Assembly (NCBI RefSeq): GCF_000165735.1
Contig: NZ_GL538208.1
Location: 746,074-810,073, forward strand
DNA from: Megasphaera micronuciformis F0359
GTDB lineage: Bacteria > Bacillota > Negativicutes > Veillonellales > Megasphaeraceae
Length of the DNA stretch: 64,000 bases
Direction: 5' to 3'
This document shows, one piece after another, positions 15,608-22,757 of the stretch; within the stretch, counting starts at the first letter, position 1, and each line of letters begins with the position of its first letter. Position numbers and translations under genes: made by a program. Under the pieces are notes generated by a model. That model saw only the letters and a program-made list of their open reading frames with translations, was not told the origin of the DNA and did no database searches.

Positions 15608-16933
15608 TTAGAATACGAATACGAACTGTGCACGTGTGAGTTCGTCGATATCTTTATTATTCTTTGTCTTCGAGTTAAAAGTCTGGAATACCTGGAACTG
15701 TGCGTTCTTAGCGAATGCATAATCAGCACCTACGCCCCAACCTTTAGCACCGGTACTTGCGGTAGCTGTAGCGCTGGTTGCAGTCGGGATACCGAGAAGG
15801 CTATCCGTTCTCCAGTTGCCCGTACCACCATAGATGCCGTATTTATCAGCATTTACATAGTCAACCCAGAGGTCCCAAGTCTTCGGCTGTGCGAAGAGAG
15901 CTTTGCCGTATTGGAGTTTGCCGTAGTAAACGTCAGCATCTTTTGTTGTTCCTTGATTATTAACTTTCTGGTATTCACCAAAGAAATTGAATTTCTTAGC
16001 GAAGTTCAAGGAAGCATACGCACCCCAGAGGCTATCGGGAGTATTCATTGTTGCCGTAGTAGAAACCCCAGCAATATCCGTTGTCACTTTAACAGGACCA
16101 TTAAAATTATTGTAGAACGCGCCTACAGCCGAGCCGGCTACAGAACCGCCGCCGAAGAATCCTTCCAATTCGCCGTAAGCCGTCTTAGCATTGTTCAATA
16201 CACCTTCTTTAAATTTACCATAGCCTGCCGTTGCAGCCATGTGTTTATTAGCGAATTTGAGCTGTGCACCGTCGAAGTTATCGCCGTACTGAATGCCCGA
16301 AGCATTGCCCAATTCATAGTCATAACGACCAACCATTACATTGAACTTCTTACCAGCGTCTAATGCATAGTTTACATATGCACGGTCAACGAAGAATTTA
16401 TCTTTGTCTGCCGATGCAGCGTCTGTGCTGGAGAAGTTGGAATTGTAGTTAACGCCGATTACAGCGTCAGCGCGGTCGTTAATCTTTGCGTTAGCGCGGA
16501 GACGGCCACGGAACTGCCAAGAACCGTCGTTTTTCAACGTGTCGCCCTGCTTCATGTAACGAACACGAGCATCACCTGTCAATTTAACGTTGCCTACGCG
16601 ATCTTCCAAGTTGGAAACGCGAACGCCGAGGTTGTTGAGTTCATCGGAGAATTCGTCAGCCAAACGGTTGATGAGTGCGCGCTGTTCAGCGTTTGCACGA
16701 TCTTCGTGAGCCATAGCCTTAGCTACGATTTCAGCGGCCTCATAACGAGTGATGTTACGTTCGCCTTGGAAGTGAACGCCGTCAACACCCTGGATGATGC
16801 CGGAGTTAGCCAATTCTACTACGGAATTGTAAGCCCAGCTGTCGGACGGTACGTCAACGAAGGGGTTAGCTGCAAATGCAGTTGCGCCAACAGCCATCGT
16901 TGCAACTAAAGATGCTACGAGTTTCTTGTTCAT
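15608..16933 (-). CDS. ompM: OmpM-type SLH outer-membrane porin (copy 4)
   Basis: 441 residues. Signal peptide MNKKLVASLVATMAVGATAFA, SLH domain NPFVDVPSDSWAYNSV..., linker helix, barrel ending AQFVFVF. It is the longest copy of this subgroup because of two extra low-complexity loops rich in Thr/Ala/Ser (GVSTTATMNT at about 285 and SATATASTG at about 395), likely surface-exposed. First 130 residues nearly identical to copy 5. Ribosome site AAGGAG before the ATG. Leader of about 160 nt with the conserved core element. Confidence 0.92.
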   Translation of the reverse strand: MNKKLVASLVATMAVGATAFAANPFVDVPSDSWAYNSVVELANSGIIQGVDGVHFQGERNITRYEAAEIVAKAMAHEDRANAEQRALINRLADEFSDELNNLGVRVSNLEDRVGNVKLTGDARVRYMKQGDTLKNDGSWQFRGRLRANAKINDRADAVIGVNYNSNFSSTDAASADKDKFFVDRAYVNYALDAGKKFNVMVGRYDYELGNASGIQYGDNFDGAQLKFANKHMAATAGYGKFKEGVLNNAKTAYGELEGFFGGGSVAGSAVGAFYNNFNGPVKVTTDIAGVSTTATMNTPDSLWGAYASLNFAKKFNFFGEYQKVNNQGTTKDADVYYGKLQYGKALFAQPKTWDLWVDYVNADKYGIYGGTGNWRTDSLLGIPTATSATATASTGAKGWGVGADYAFAKNAQFQVFQTFNSKTKNNKDIDELTRAQFVFVF

Positions 16934-16948
16934 TGTGAAAGACTCCTT

Positions 16949-17017
16949 TCAAAAAACAAATATAAGTTTCGGAGAACTTTTGAATTTGTTTTGAAGGGTC
17001 ATTGGCGAGTTGTCCAT
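16949..17017 (-). CDS. Possible leader peptide upstream of ompM copy 4 (22 aa)
   Basis: AGAGG, 4 bases, ATG, MDNSPMTLQNKFKSSPKLIF..., TGA 15 bases before the ompM start, next to its Shine-Dalgarno. Shares only MDNSP with the equivalent frame of copy 3. Confidence 0.35.
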   Translation of the reverse strand: MDNSPMTLQNKFKSSPKLIFVF

Positions 17018-17097
17018 GTTTCCTCTCTTTTACTGCTTCAAAACAGCTTCATTTCTCCATTCGACTTAAGCATGGCACAAGGTCATCCGTAAGTCGA
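16987..17097 (-). promoter_or_regulatory. Structured 5' leader element of ompM copy 4
   Basis: First hairpin TCGACTTA/TAAGTCGA (17090-17097 with 17061-17068), then outer helix TGTTTTGAAG (17036-17045) pairing perfectly with CTTCAAAACA (16987-16996), enclosing the conserved core at 17007-17026. Helix sequence unrelated to that of copy 3 but in the same place. Confidence 0.68.
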
Positions 17098-17102
17098 GAT
17101 TT

Positions 17103-17131
17103 AGTTTACCCTATTTTCTGAAATTTGTCAA
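17103..17131 (-). promoter_or_regulatory. Promoter of ompM copy 4
   Basis: On the minus strand TTGACA (17126-17131), 17 bases, TAAACT (17103-17108). The AT-rich stretch 17132-17319 upstream shows nothing else I can name. Confidence 0.75.
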
Positions 17132-17319
17132 AAAAAGGAGTTTAGATTTTAATTTCTTCTATATTTGGTGTATCTTTTTGTTATTTTTTCCATATTTTGT
17201 ATATCTCGTTTTTTCAGACCGGCATGATCGGAAAATAAATTTGAAAAATATTAAAATTTTTTTTATTTCCGGACAAAACTCGTAACCCAATAATAGTTTT
17301 CTTTACTTATTATATAAAA

Positions 17320-17351
17320 AAACAAGGTCTCTCATATGAGAGACCTTGTTT
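17320..17351 (-). terminator. Terminator of ompM copy 5
   Basis: Perfect 16-bp inverted repeat AAACAAGGTCTCTCAT/ATGAGAGACCTTGTTT, T-run on the minus strand. Confidence 0.88.
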
Positions 17352-17360
17352 AAGTCATTT

Positions 17361-18629
17361 TTAGAATACGAATACAAACTGAACACGCGTGAGTTCATCA
17401 CGATCTTTACCACTCTTTTCAATCTTAGTATCAAATGTCTGGAAGACTTGAAGCTGTGCATTCTTAGCAAAGGTGTAGTCTGCACCGGCAGCCCAGCCCT
17501 TCGTATTATTGACGTTCGTTCTCCACGAACCCGTTCCGTTATCATCAGCTGCGCCGTCTTCGATGTTGATGTAGTTAACCCACAGATCCCAAGATTTAGG
17601 CGTATCGAATTTTGCCTTGCCGTATGTGAGTTTAGCCGCAAAGCCGTCAGCATCGGCAACACTGGCCTTGTCGTAGTTTACACGATAAGCTTCGGCATTA
17701 AGGTTAAACTTCTTAGCGAAGTTTAAGGATGCATAAGCGCCCCATACCTTTGCGTCTTCCGCACTTCCGCCAGAAGAAGCATTGAAGTCATTGTAGTATA
17801 CACCTACAGCCGATCCTGCAACCGTGCCGCCGCCAAAGAAACCTTCCAATTCACCGTAAGCCGTCTTGGAGTCATTCAAAATACCTTCTTTGAATTTCCC
17901 GTAACCGACTGTAGCTGCCATTTTGTTATCAGCAAATTTAAGCTGAGCGCCGTCAAAGTTATTTCCGTAAATAAGGCCCATATTATTGCCCAATTCATAG
18001 TCATAGCGGCCGACCATTGCATTCCATTTATGACCGTTATCCAATGCATAGTTTACATATGCGCGGTCTACATAGAAATGGTCCTTACCGGCACTGGATG
18101 CACTTGCACTTGCAGCCGTATTGTTTCCAAACTTGGTATTATATTCCATACCGAGTACGGCATCGGCGCGGTCATTAATCTTCGCATTAGCACGGAGGCG
18201 GCCGCGGAACTGCCAGGAATTATCATTTTTCAATGTTTGACCTTGTTTCATGTAACGAATACGAGCGTCACCCGTCAACTTTACATTGCCTACGCGATCT
18301 TCCAAGTTGGAAACGCGAACGCCCAGGTTATTGAGCTCATCGGAAAATTCATCAGCCAAACGGTTGATGAGTGCACGCTGTTCAGCATTTGCACGATCTT
18401 CATGAGCCATAGCTTTAGCTACGATTTCAGCAGCTTCATAACGGGTGATGTTACGTTCGCCTTGGAAGTGAACGCCGTCAACACCCTGAATGATACAGGA
18501 GTTAGCCAATTCTACTACGGAATTGTATGCCCAGCTGTCGGACGGTACGTCTACAAAAGGATTGGCAGCAAATGCCGTTGCGCCTACTGCCATGGTTGCT
18601 ACTAACGATGCTACGAGTTTCTTGTTCAT
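17361..18629 (-). CDS. ompM: OmpM-type SLH outer-membrane porin (copy 5)
   Basis: 422 residues, signal peptide identical to copy 4, SLH domain, linker, barrel ending VQFVFVF. Residue 46 or so is Cys in LANSCIIQGVDG, where the other copies have the SLH Gly (NSGIIQG); the codon is TGT instead of GGT, a single-base change. It is the only Cys in the protein. The barrel has the SASASSAGKDHF loop and differs from copy 4 from about residue 150 onward. Long leader with the conserved element; no strong promoter consensus found (TATAAT at 18786-18791 on the minus strand lacks a good -35). Confidence 0.9.
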   Translation of the reverse strand: MNKKLVASLVATMAVGATAFAANPFVDVPSDSWAYNSVVELANSCIIQGVDGVHFQGERNITRYEAAEIVAKAMAHEDRANAEQRALINRLADEFSDELNNLGVRVSNLEDRVGNVKLTGDARIRYMKQGQTLKNDNSWQFRGRLRANAKINDRADAVLGMEYNTKFGNNTAASASASSAGKDHFYVDRAYVNYALDNGHKWNAMVGRYDYELGNNMGLIYGNNFDGAQLKFADNKMAATVGYGKFKEGILNDSKTAYGELEGFFGGGTVAGSAVGVYYNDFNASSGGSAEDAKVWGAYASLNFAKKFNLNAEAYRVNYDKASVADADGFAAKLTYGKAKFDTPKSWDLWVNYINIEDGAADDNGTGSWRTNVNNTKGWAAGADYTFAKNAQLQVFQTFDTKIEKSGKDRDELTRVQFVFVF

Positions 18630-18709
18630 GTGACTCTTCCTCTCTTATTCATAATTTTTTGACATAAAAGGAAAAATTCAGATGAAGATGACCTTGCGGA
18701 GTTGTCCAT
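18626..18709 (-). CDS. Possible leader peptide upstream of ompM copy 5 (27 aa)
   Basis: AGAGG, 4 bases, ATG, MDNSARSSSSEFFLLCQKIM..., ending in TGA that overlaps the ompM start codon as ATGA, as in copy 3. The Ser codon of MDNS is TCC instead of TCG, a silent change. Confidence 0.4.
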   Translation of the reverse strand: MDNSARSSSSEFFLLCQKIMNKRGRVT

Positions 18710-18734
18710 GTTGCCTCTCGCCGCATCCTTCATC
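18681..18734 (-). promoter_or_regulatory. Structured 5' leader element of ompM copy 5
   Basis: Outer helix GATGAAGGATG (18724-18734) with CATCTTCATC (18681-18690), one bulge, enclosing an inner GCGG/CCGC helix and the conserved core at 18699-18718. One base differs in the loop (GGCAAC instead of GGAAAC). Confidence 0.66.
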
Positions 18735-18865
18735 AACTCTTCTTCCGTTCTCCACCTATGAACAGTGTTGCATATTTTTTCTTTTATTATAACGAAAAGG
18801 TACTGTTTTATGGCATATTATGCTCACTATGCATGTTTAAATATTTTTATTTATCGACTATATAC

Positions 18866-18900
18866 TAAAAGTCCTTGTCGGTTTTCGACAAAGACTTTTA
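18866..18900 (-). terminator. Terminator of ompM copy 6
   Basis: Inverted repeat TAAAAGTCCTTGTCG/CGACAAAGACTTTTA with one mismatch and a 5-base loop. The A/T-rich arm ends serve as the T-tract. Confidence 0.7.
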
Positions 18901-18910
18901 AAGAGCTTAT

Positions 18911-20155
18911 TTAAAATAAAAAGATAAATTGAGCTCTTGTCAGCTCGTTACGTTTATTGCCCGTACTCGTTACTTTCGTATCAAAGGTACGGAACAGTTG
19001 TATCTGTACATTTTTTGCCAACGTATAGTCCAGACCGATTCCCCAGCCTTTCGTGTCGTCAGCATGCATGCGCCATGTCCCGCAGCAATCATCGTTAGCC
19101 GTTCCGGCTGCGTCATGTAAGTATTCACCCCACAAATCCCACGACCCGGGTCTTGCGAAGTTCGCCTTCCCGTATTTCACCGTAGCAATATAGGTCATAC
19201 CGTCTTTCAATGTACTTTCATCTTTTCTGTCAACGCGATAGAGCACATAATTAGCCTGCCACTTTTTACCCGGGACGATATTGGTATAGCCGCCCCATAC
19301 ATGGCCGCTCCTCTCATCCGTCGAACCGTCAACCCGCATGTAATACAGGCCCAGTGCCGAATTGTTTTTAAAGAATTTTTCCACTTCGGCGAAAGCCGCT
19401 TTACGGTCTAAAAGCCTGCGACCTTCTTTGAATTTACCGTATCCTGCAGTAAAGGCTCTTTTATCCGTCTGATATCTATATTTCAAGCCGTCGAAGGTCT
19501 CATAGTATTGAAGAGCCCGATTGTTACCGAAGGCATAATCAAAGCGCCCTACTGTAAAGAGGGATTTTTTCTTTGCATCGGGACGGTACGTAATATAAGC
19601 TCTGTCTACATAAAAAGTATCACTGCCCGACGAGGCCGATTGGGTTGTATTAAAATTATCCCAGAAGTTAACTCCCAAGATGGCCGACATTTTTTCATTA
19701 ATTTTCCCTTCGGCACGCAGTCTGCCCCGGAACTGCCATGACCTATCACCATATTTACCTGCATCCTTTTCATGCAGGTAGCGAACTCGAATATCGCCGC
19801 TCAATTTTATATTTCCTACGCGGTTTTCCAGATCGTCTACGCGAACTCCCAATCCGTTCAATTCTTCGGAAAATTCTTCAGCAAGTTTCTGAATTTTTTC
19901 TCTTTCTTCACCGCGCACCCTATCTTCACGAGCCAAGGCTTTCGCCACCATCTGTGCCGCTTCGTAACGCGTAATATTTCGGTTACCCTGAAAATGCTTT
20001 CCGTCTACGCCCTCTACGATTCCGGAGTTAGCCAGTTCCGTCACGGACTGATACGCCCAACTGTCTTGCGGCACATCCGTAAAAGGATTAGCTGCCGAAA
20101 CTACGGCTGTCATCATCATACAGCCGGATATGGTTAAAATTATTTTCTTATTCAC
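18911..20155 (-). CDS. ompM: OmpM-type SLH outer-membrane porin (copy 6, divergent)
   Basis: About 414 residues from the GTG at 20155, chosen because it gives MNKKIILTISG... with a normal signal peptide; the frame continues upstream for 34 residues without a signal. SLH domain NPFTDVPQDSWAYQSVTELA, linker with more acidic/basic residues (AREDRVRGEEREKIQKLAEEF), barrel ending AQFIFLF. The most divergent of the seven: Arg/Lys-rich barrel (KKKSLF, RQ..RRLLDRKAAF) and a CCGTWR motif with two Cys. Leader of about 150 nt has its own hairpins but not the conserved core. Confidence 0.88.
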   Translation of the reverse strand: MNKKIILTISGCMMMTAVVSAANPFTDVPQDSWAYQSVTELANSGIVEGVDGKHFQGNRNITRYEAAQMVAKALAREDRVRGEEREKIQKLAEEFSEELNGLGVRVDDLENRVGNIKLSGDIRVRYLHEKDAGKYGDRSWQFRGRLRAEGKINEKMSAILGVNFWDNFNTTQSASSGSDTFYVDRAYITYRPDAKKKSLFTVGRFDYAFGNNRALQYYETFDGLKYRYQTDKRAFTAGYGKFKEGRRLLDRKAAFAEVEKFFKNNSALGLYYMRVDGSTDERSGHVWGGYTNIVPGKKWQANYVLYRVDRKDESTLKDGMTYIATVKYGKANFARPGSWDLWGEYLHDAAGTANDDCCGTWRMHADDTKGWGIGLDYTLAKNVQIQLFRTFDTKVTSTGNKRNELTRAQFIFLF

Positions 20156-20310
20156 AAGGTTTACGCCCTTTCCGATTTTTTCGGCGTTGCGCAACGACTC
20201 CTTCGTACATGATAAGTGAATACCGTTCCCGGCGAATTCCCTCATAGGCCTCCACATACGAACAAGCTTTGTTTGTTAACTTTACTTCAGCTAAAATAAG
20301 TTCACGTATA

Positions 20311-20339
20311 ATATTACATAATAGTCCGTTCTGTGTCAA
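20311..20339 (-). promoter_or_regulatory. Promoter of ompM copy 6
   Basis: On the minus strand TTGACA (20334-20339), 17 bases, TAATAT (20311-20316). The leader that follows contains TTCGTA/TACGAA arms and the palindrome CGTTGCGCAACG. Confidence 0.75.
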
Positions 20340-20403
20340 AATACCGAATTATTGTATATTTTACTACAGATATACTTCATATGGTTGTAATTTTAATCTT
20401 TTA

Positions 20404-20478
20404 TACAATATAAGCCATTTTATATTGTAATCTAAAAATGTATTACAATTAGGTTTACATTCTATTTAAGTTAAACCT
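20404..20478. repeat. Two AT-rich inverted repeats upstream of copy 6
   Basis: TACAATATAA/TTATATTGTA (20404-20413 with 20420-20429, perfect, 6-base loop) and AGGTTTA/TAAACCT (20451-20457 with 20472-20478). They lie between the promoter of copy 6 and the terminator of copy 7, where regulator sites are plausible. No gene in this 300-base gap. Confidence 0.5.
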
Positions 20479-20521
20479 ATTTTATATAATTCCTGAAGCC
20501 CATCGTTCTTATACACAAAAA

Positions 20522-20545
20522 GGACGGCAGAATACTCTGCCGTCC
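20522..20545 (-). terminator. Terminator of ompM copy 7
   Basis: GGACGGCAGA/TCTGCCGTCC perfect 10-bp helix with a 4-base loop and T5 on the minus strand. Confidence 0.85.
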
Positions 20546-20563
20546 CGAAAATTTGTAGCCGAT

Positions 20564-21832
20564 TTAGAAGAAGAAATCCAATTCAGCGCTTGTATATTCT
20601 TTTTGCTTCGTGCCGTTATCAACGGATTTTGTTCCGAAGGTCTGACCTACTGCCAAGACTACGTTCTTAGCCAAGGTGTAATCGAAACCTACACCCCAAC
20701 CCTTAACGCCGTGTTCATAACCGAGATAACCGCCGTCACGCCAGTTAGCCGTGCTACCGTAGTAGGTACCTTTATCCAGGCGTACATAGTCGACCCATGC
20801 GTCCCAAGTACCCTTTTCTTCAGGAACGGATTGGCCGTACTGGAGTTTAGCACCCCAAATATTTCCGTCTTTATCCGTTGCCGTTTCTTTGTTCTTGCTT
20901 ACGCGCTGGTAATCACCCATGAGATTCCACTTCTTAGCGAAGTTAATCGACATGTAGCCGCCGAAAATATTGTCCAAGTTGGCTGCGTTGGCTTTTTCAC
21001 CGCCGAAGTGATTGTAGTAAACACCGGCACCGAAGTCACCCCACGTGCCGTCCAAAGATGCATAGCCGGTCTTAACATCGAGAAGGCCCGGATTCGGATC
21101 GGCTTCTTTAAACTTACCGTAGCCGCCCGTCAATGCCCAGTGGTCACCGCTGAATTTGAGTTGAGCACCGTCAAAGGTATCGCCGTATTGAATACCCATG
21201 CCGTTACCGATTTGGTAGTCATAACGACCTACGAGGAAGTTTACATGCTTACCGGCATTGTATTCCACATTAGCGTGGTCAACGTAGAGCTTATGGTCTT
21301 CATTGCTTGATGCGGAGTGTTCGTCGGCAAAGCTCATATCATCCGTGCTGAGTCCCAAGTTAACAGTCGTGCGGTCATTAACCGTTGCCGTTGCCAAGAG
21401 ATGAACAGCGGCTTCCCAAGAAGCGTCGCCTTCAATATTGCCCTTCTGATGCTGATAATGAACGTTGGCATCGCCCGAGAGTTTAACATTACCTACCCGT
21501 TCTTCCAAGTTGGATACGCGAACACCGAGTTTACCGAGTTCATCGGAGAATTCATCGGCCAAGCGATTGATAAGTGCACGCTGTTCAGCGTTTGCACGAT
21601 CTTCATGGGCCATAGCCTTAGCTACCATTTCGGCTGCTTCATAACGAGTGATATTACGCTGCCCTTGGAAGTGAACGCCGTCAACGCCCTGAATGATACC
21701 GGAGTTAGCCAATTCTACTACGGAATTATACGCCCAGCTGTTCTGAGGGACATCCACAAAGGGATTAGCTGCAAATGCTGTTGCACCGACAGCCATGGTT
21801 GCTACTAAAGATGCTACGAGTTTTTTGTTCAT
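20564..21832 (-). CDS. ompM: OmpM-type SLH outer-membrane porin (copy 7)
   Basis: About 422 residues from the ATG at 21832 (an upstream frame of 15 residues has no signal peptide). Signal peptide and SLH domain close to copies 3-5; the linker reads LGKLGVRVSNLEERVG. The barrel is clearly different from the others from about residue 135 (VHYQHQKGNIEGDASWEAAVHLLATATVNDRTTVNLGL) and ends ELDFFF. Conserved anchor plus new barrel suggests that barrel modules are exchanged. Leader of about 140 nt with the conserved element. Confidence 0.9.
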   Translation of the reverse strand: MNKKLVASLVATMAVGATAFAANPFVDVPQNSWAYNSVVELANSGIIQGVDGVHFQGQRNITRYEAAEMVAKAMAHEDRANAEQRALINRLADEFSDELGKLGVRVSNLEERVGNVKLSGDANVHYQHQKGNIEGDASWEAAVHLLATATVNDRTTVNLGLSTDDMSFADEHSASSNEDHKLYVDHANVEYNAGKHVNFLVGRYDYQIGNGMGIQYGDTFDGAQLKFSGDHWALTGGYGKFKEADPNPGLLDVKTGYASLDGTWGDFGAGVYYNHFGGEKANAANLDNIFGGYMSINFAKKWNLMGDYQRVSKNKETATDKDGNIWGAKLQYGQSVPEEKGTWDAWVDYVRLDKGTYYGSTANWRDGGYLGYEHGVKGWGVGFDYTLAKNVVLAVGQTFGTKSVDNGTKQKEYTSAELDFFF

Positions 21833-21849
21833 GTCCGTTACCTCTTTTC

Positions 21850-21909
21850 CTATACTGTTCCTGCATCGAATAGGCAAAATCGATAAACCGTACGGAGCGA
21901 GTTGTCCAT
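21850..21909 (-). CDS. Possible leader peptide upstream of ompM copy 7 (19 aa)
   Basis: AGAGG, 4 bases, ATG, MDNSLRTVYRFCLFDAGTV, TAG. The frame ends 17 bases before the ompM start, ahead of its Shine-Dalgarno (AAGAGG). Confidence 0.35.
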   Translation of the reverse strand: MDNSLRTVYRFCLFDAGTV

Positions 21910-21937
21910 GTTTCCTCTTCCGCTTCCGGTTACATCG
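21881..21937 (-). promoter_or_regulatory. Structured 5' leader element of ompM copy 7
   Basis: Outer helix CGATGTAACCG (21927-21937) with CGGTTTATCG (21881-21890), slightly imperfect, enclosing an AGCG/CGCT helix and the conserved core at 21899-21918, identical to copies 3 and 4. Confidence 0.66.
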
Positions 21938-21978
21938 TTCGGCAATAAAGACTGCAAGAATATCTATATTGCTATTCC

Positions 21979-22007
21979 AGTCTACTATTATTGATAAATT
22001 GTGTCAA
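21979..22007 (-). promoter_or_regulatory. Promoter of ompM copy 7
   Basis: On the minus strand TTGACA (22002-22007), 17 bases, TAGACT (21979-21984). Confidence 0.75.
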
Positions 22008-22096
22008 TAATAAGTCGATAAAAATTTTCACTTTAGAGAATTGATGTTTTTATATACTTTTAATTTGAGATATTCCGCTCATATTAAACAAAAGAA

Positions 22097-22119
22097 AAGC
22101 GGCCTATAAAAGGCCGCTT
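22097..22119 (-). terminator. Terminator of leuS-nudix unit
   Basis: AAGCGGCCT/AGGCCGCTT 9-bp helix with a 5-base loop, followed by T4CT4 on the minus strand, right at the stop of the nudix gene. Confidence 0.8.
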
Positions 22120-22121
22120 AC

Positions 22122-22742
22122 CTACATAGCTTTTATAATATCGATGCATTCTTTTACAATTTGTGCCGTCATGCCCCATATACGATACCCTTCATATCGA
22201 TAAATATATACAAAATAGGTTTTGCGACGTCGCCATTCCATGGGATTTCCCGCATAAGAAATATCTACGGGAAAGGTAGCTCCCGGTCGGGTTGCCAAAT
22301 CCATTTCCGCCAGTTCAGGCTCATGCTCCATAAACCACTGCAACGGTACCGTAAAGGTATGATCCACTTCGGCAGTACAACGAATATCCTCTACGCTCGA
22401 AACTTCCGCCACGAAAGGATTCAGGGTAACGCCCGTAACGGTTTCCAGCGGCGATAAACTTGCCAGGACACGTATCTTTTCGGGAGGTATATTCAGTTCC
22501 TCTCCCGTCTCTCTAATAGCCGCTGCCAAAGGAGTAACATCGCTCGCCTCTATTTTTCCGCCGGGAAAAGAAATATCTCCCGGCTGCCAACGCAACGTCT
22601 TACTGCGAACTTCAAATAAAAGGTGCAAGCCTCCCGCATTCTTTATGAAAGGTACCAAAACGGCACAGGGTACATTGTTAAACAGTACGGACGAGGTCCT
22701 CTCGTGTTCGGGCCAGGGAGCCAATACGGCCTGCTCGTTCAT
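22122..22742 (-). CDS. Nudix hydrolase, CoA-pyrophosphatase type
   Basis: 206 residues. The nudix helix region reads FPGGKIEASDVTPLAAAIRE then TGEELNI, matching the metal-binding REUxEE core. Ahead of it is LLFEVRSKTLRWQPGDISFPGG, the extended motif of CoA and acyl-CoA diphosphatases (LLTxRSxxLRxHxGEVxFPGG), though His of RxHxG is replaced by Gln. The spacing between GG and RE is one residue shorter than in NUDT7-like enzymes, and the final Gly of the box is Asn. Likely splits CoA or a related nucleotide into 3',5'-ADP and 4'-phosphopantetheine. Starts 15 bases after leuS and is probably cotranscribed with it. Confidence 0.8.
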   Translation of the reverse strand: MNEQAVLAPWPEHERTSSVLFNNVPCAVLVPFIKNAGGLHLLFEVRSKTLRWQPGDISFPGGKIEASDVTPLAAAIRETGEELNIPPEKIRVLASLSPLETVTGVTLNPFVAEVSSVEDIRCTAEVDHTFTVPLQWFMEHEPELAEMDLATRPGATFPVDISYAGNPMEWRRRKTYFVYIYRYEGYRIWGMTAQIVKECIDIIKAM

Positions 22743-22757
22743 ATATACTCCTTCAAC

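Noticed and set aside
20148-20339. 63-codon frame in the leader of ompM copy 6, overlapping its start
   Set aside because: Its first codon (TTG) is part of the -35 box, so it cannot be transcribed whole. The internal ATG lacks a ribosome site.
10827-21832. Repeats in the array read as CRISPR or mobile element
   Set aside because: Repeat units are full-length genes about 1.3 kb each, without spacers, target-site duplications or transposase genes. This is gene duplication.
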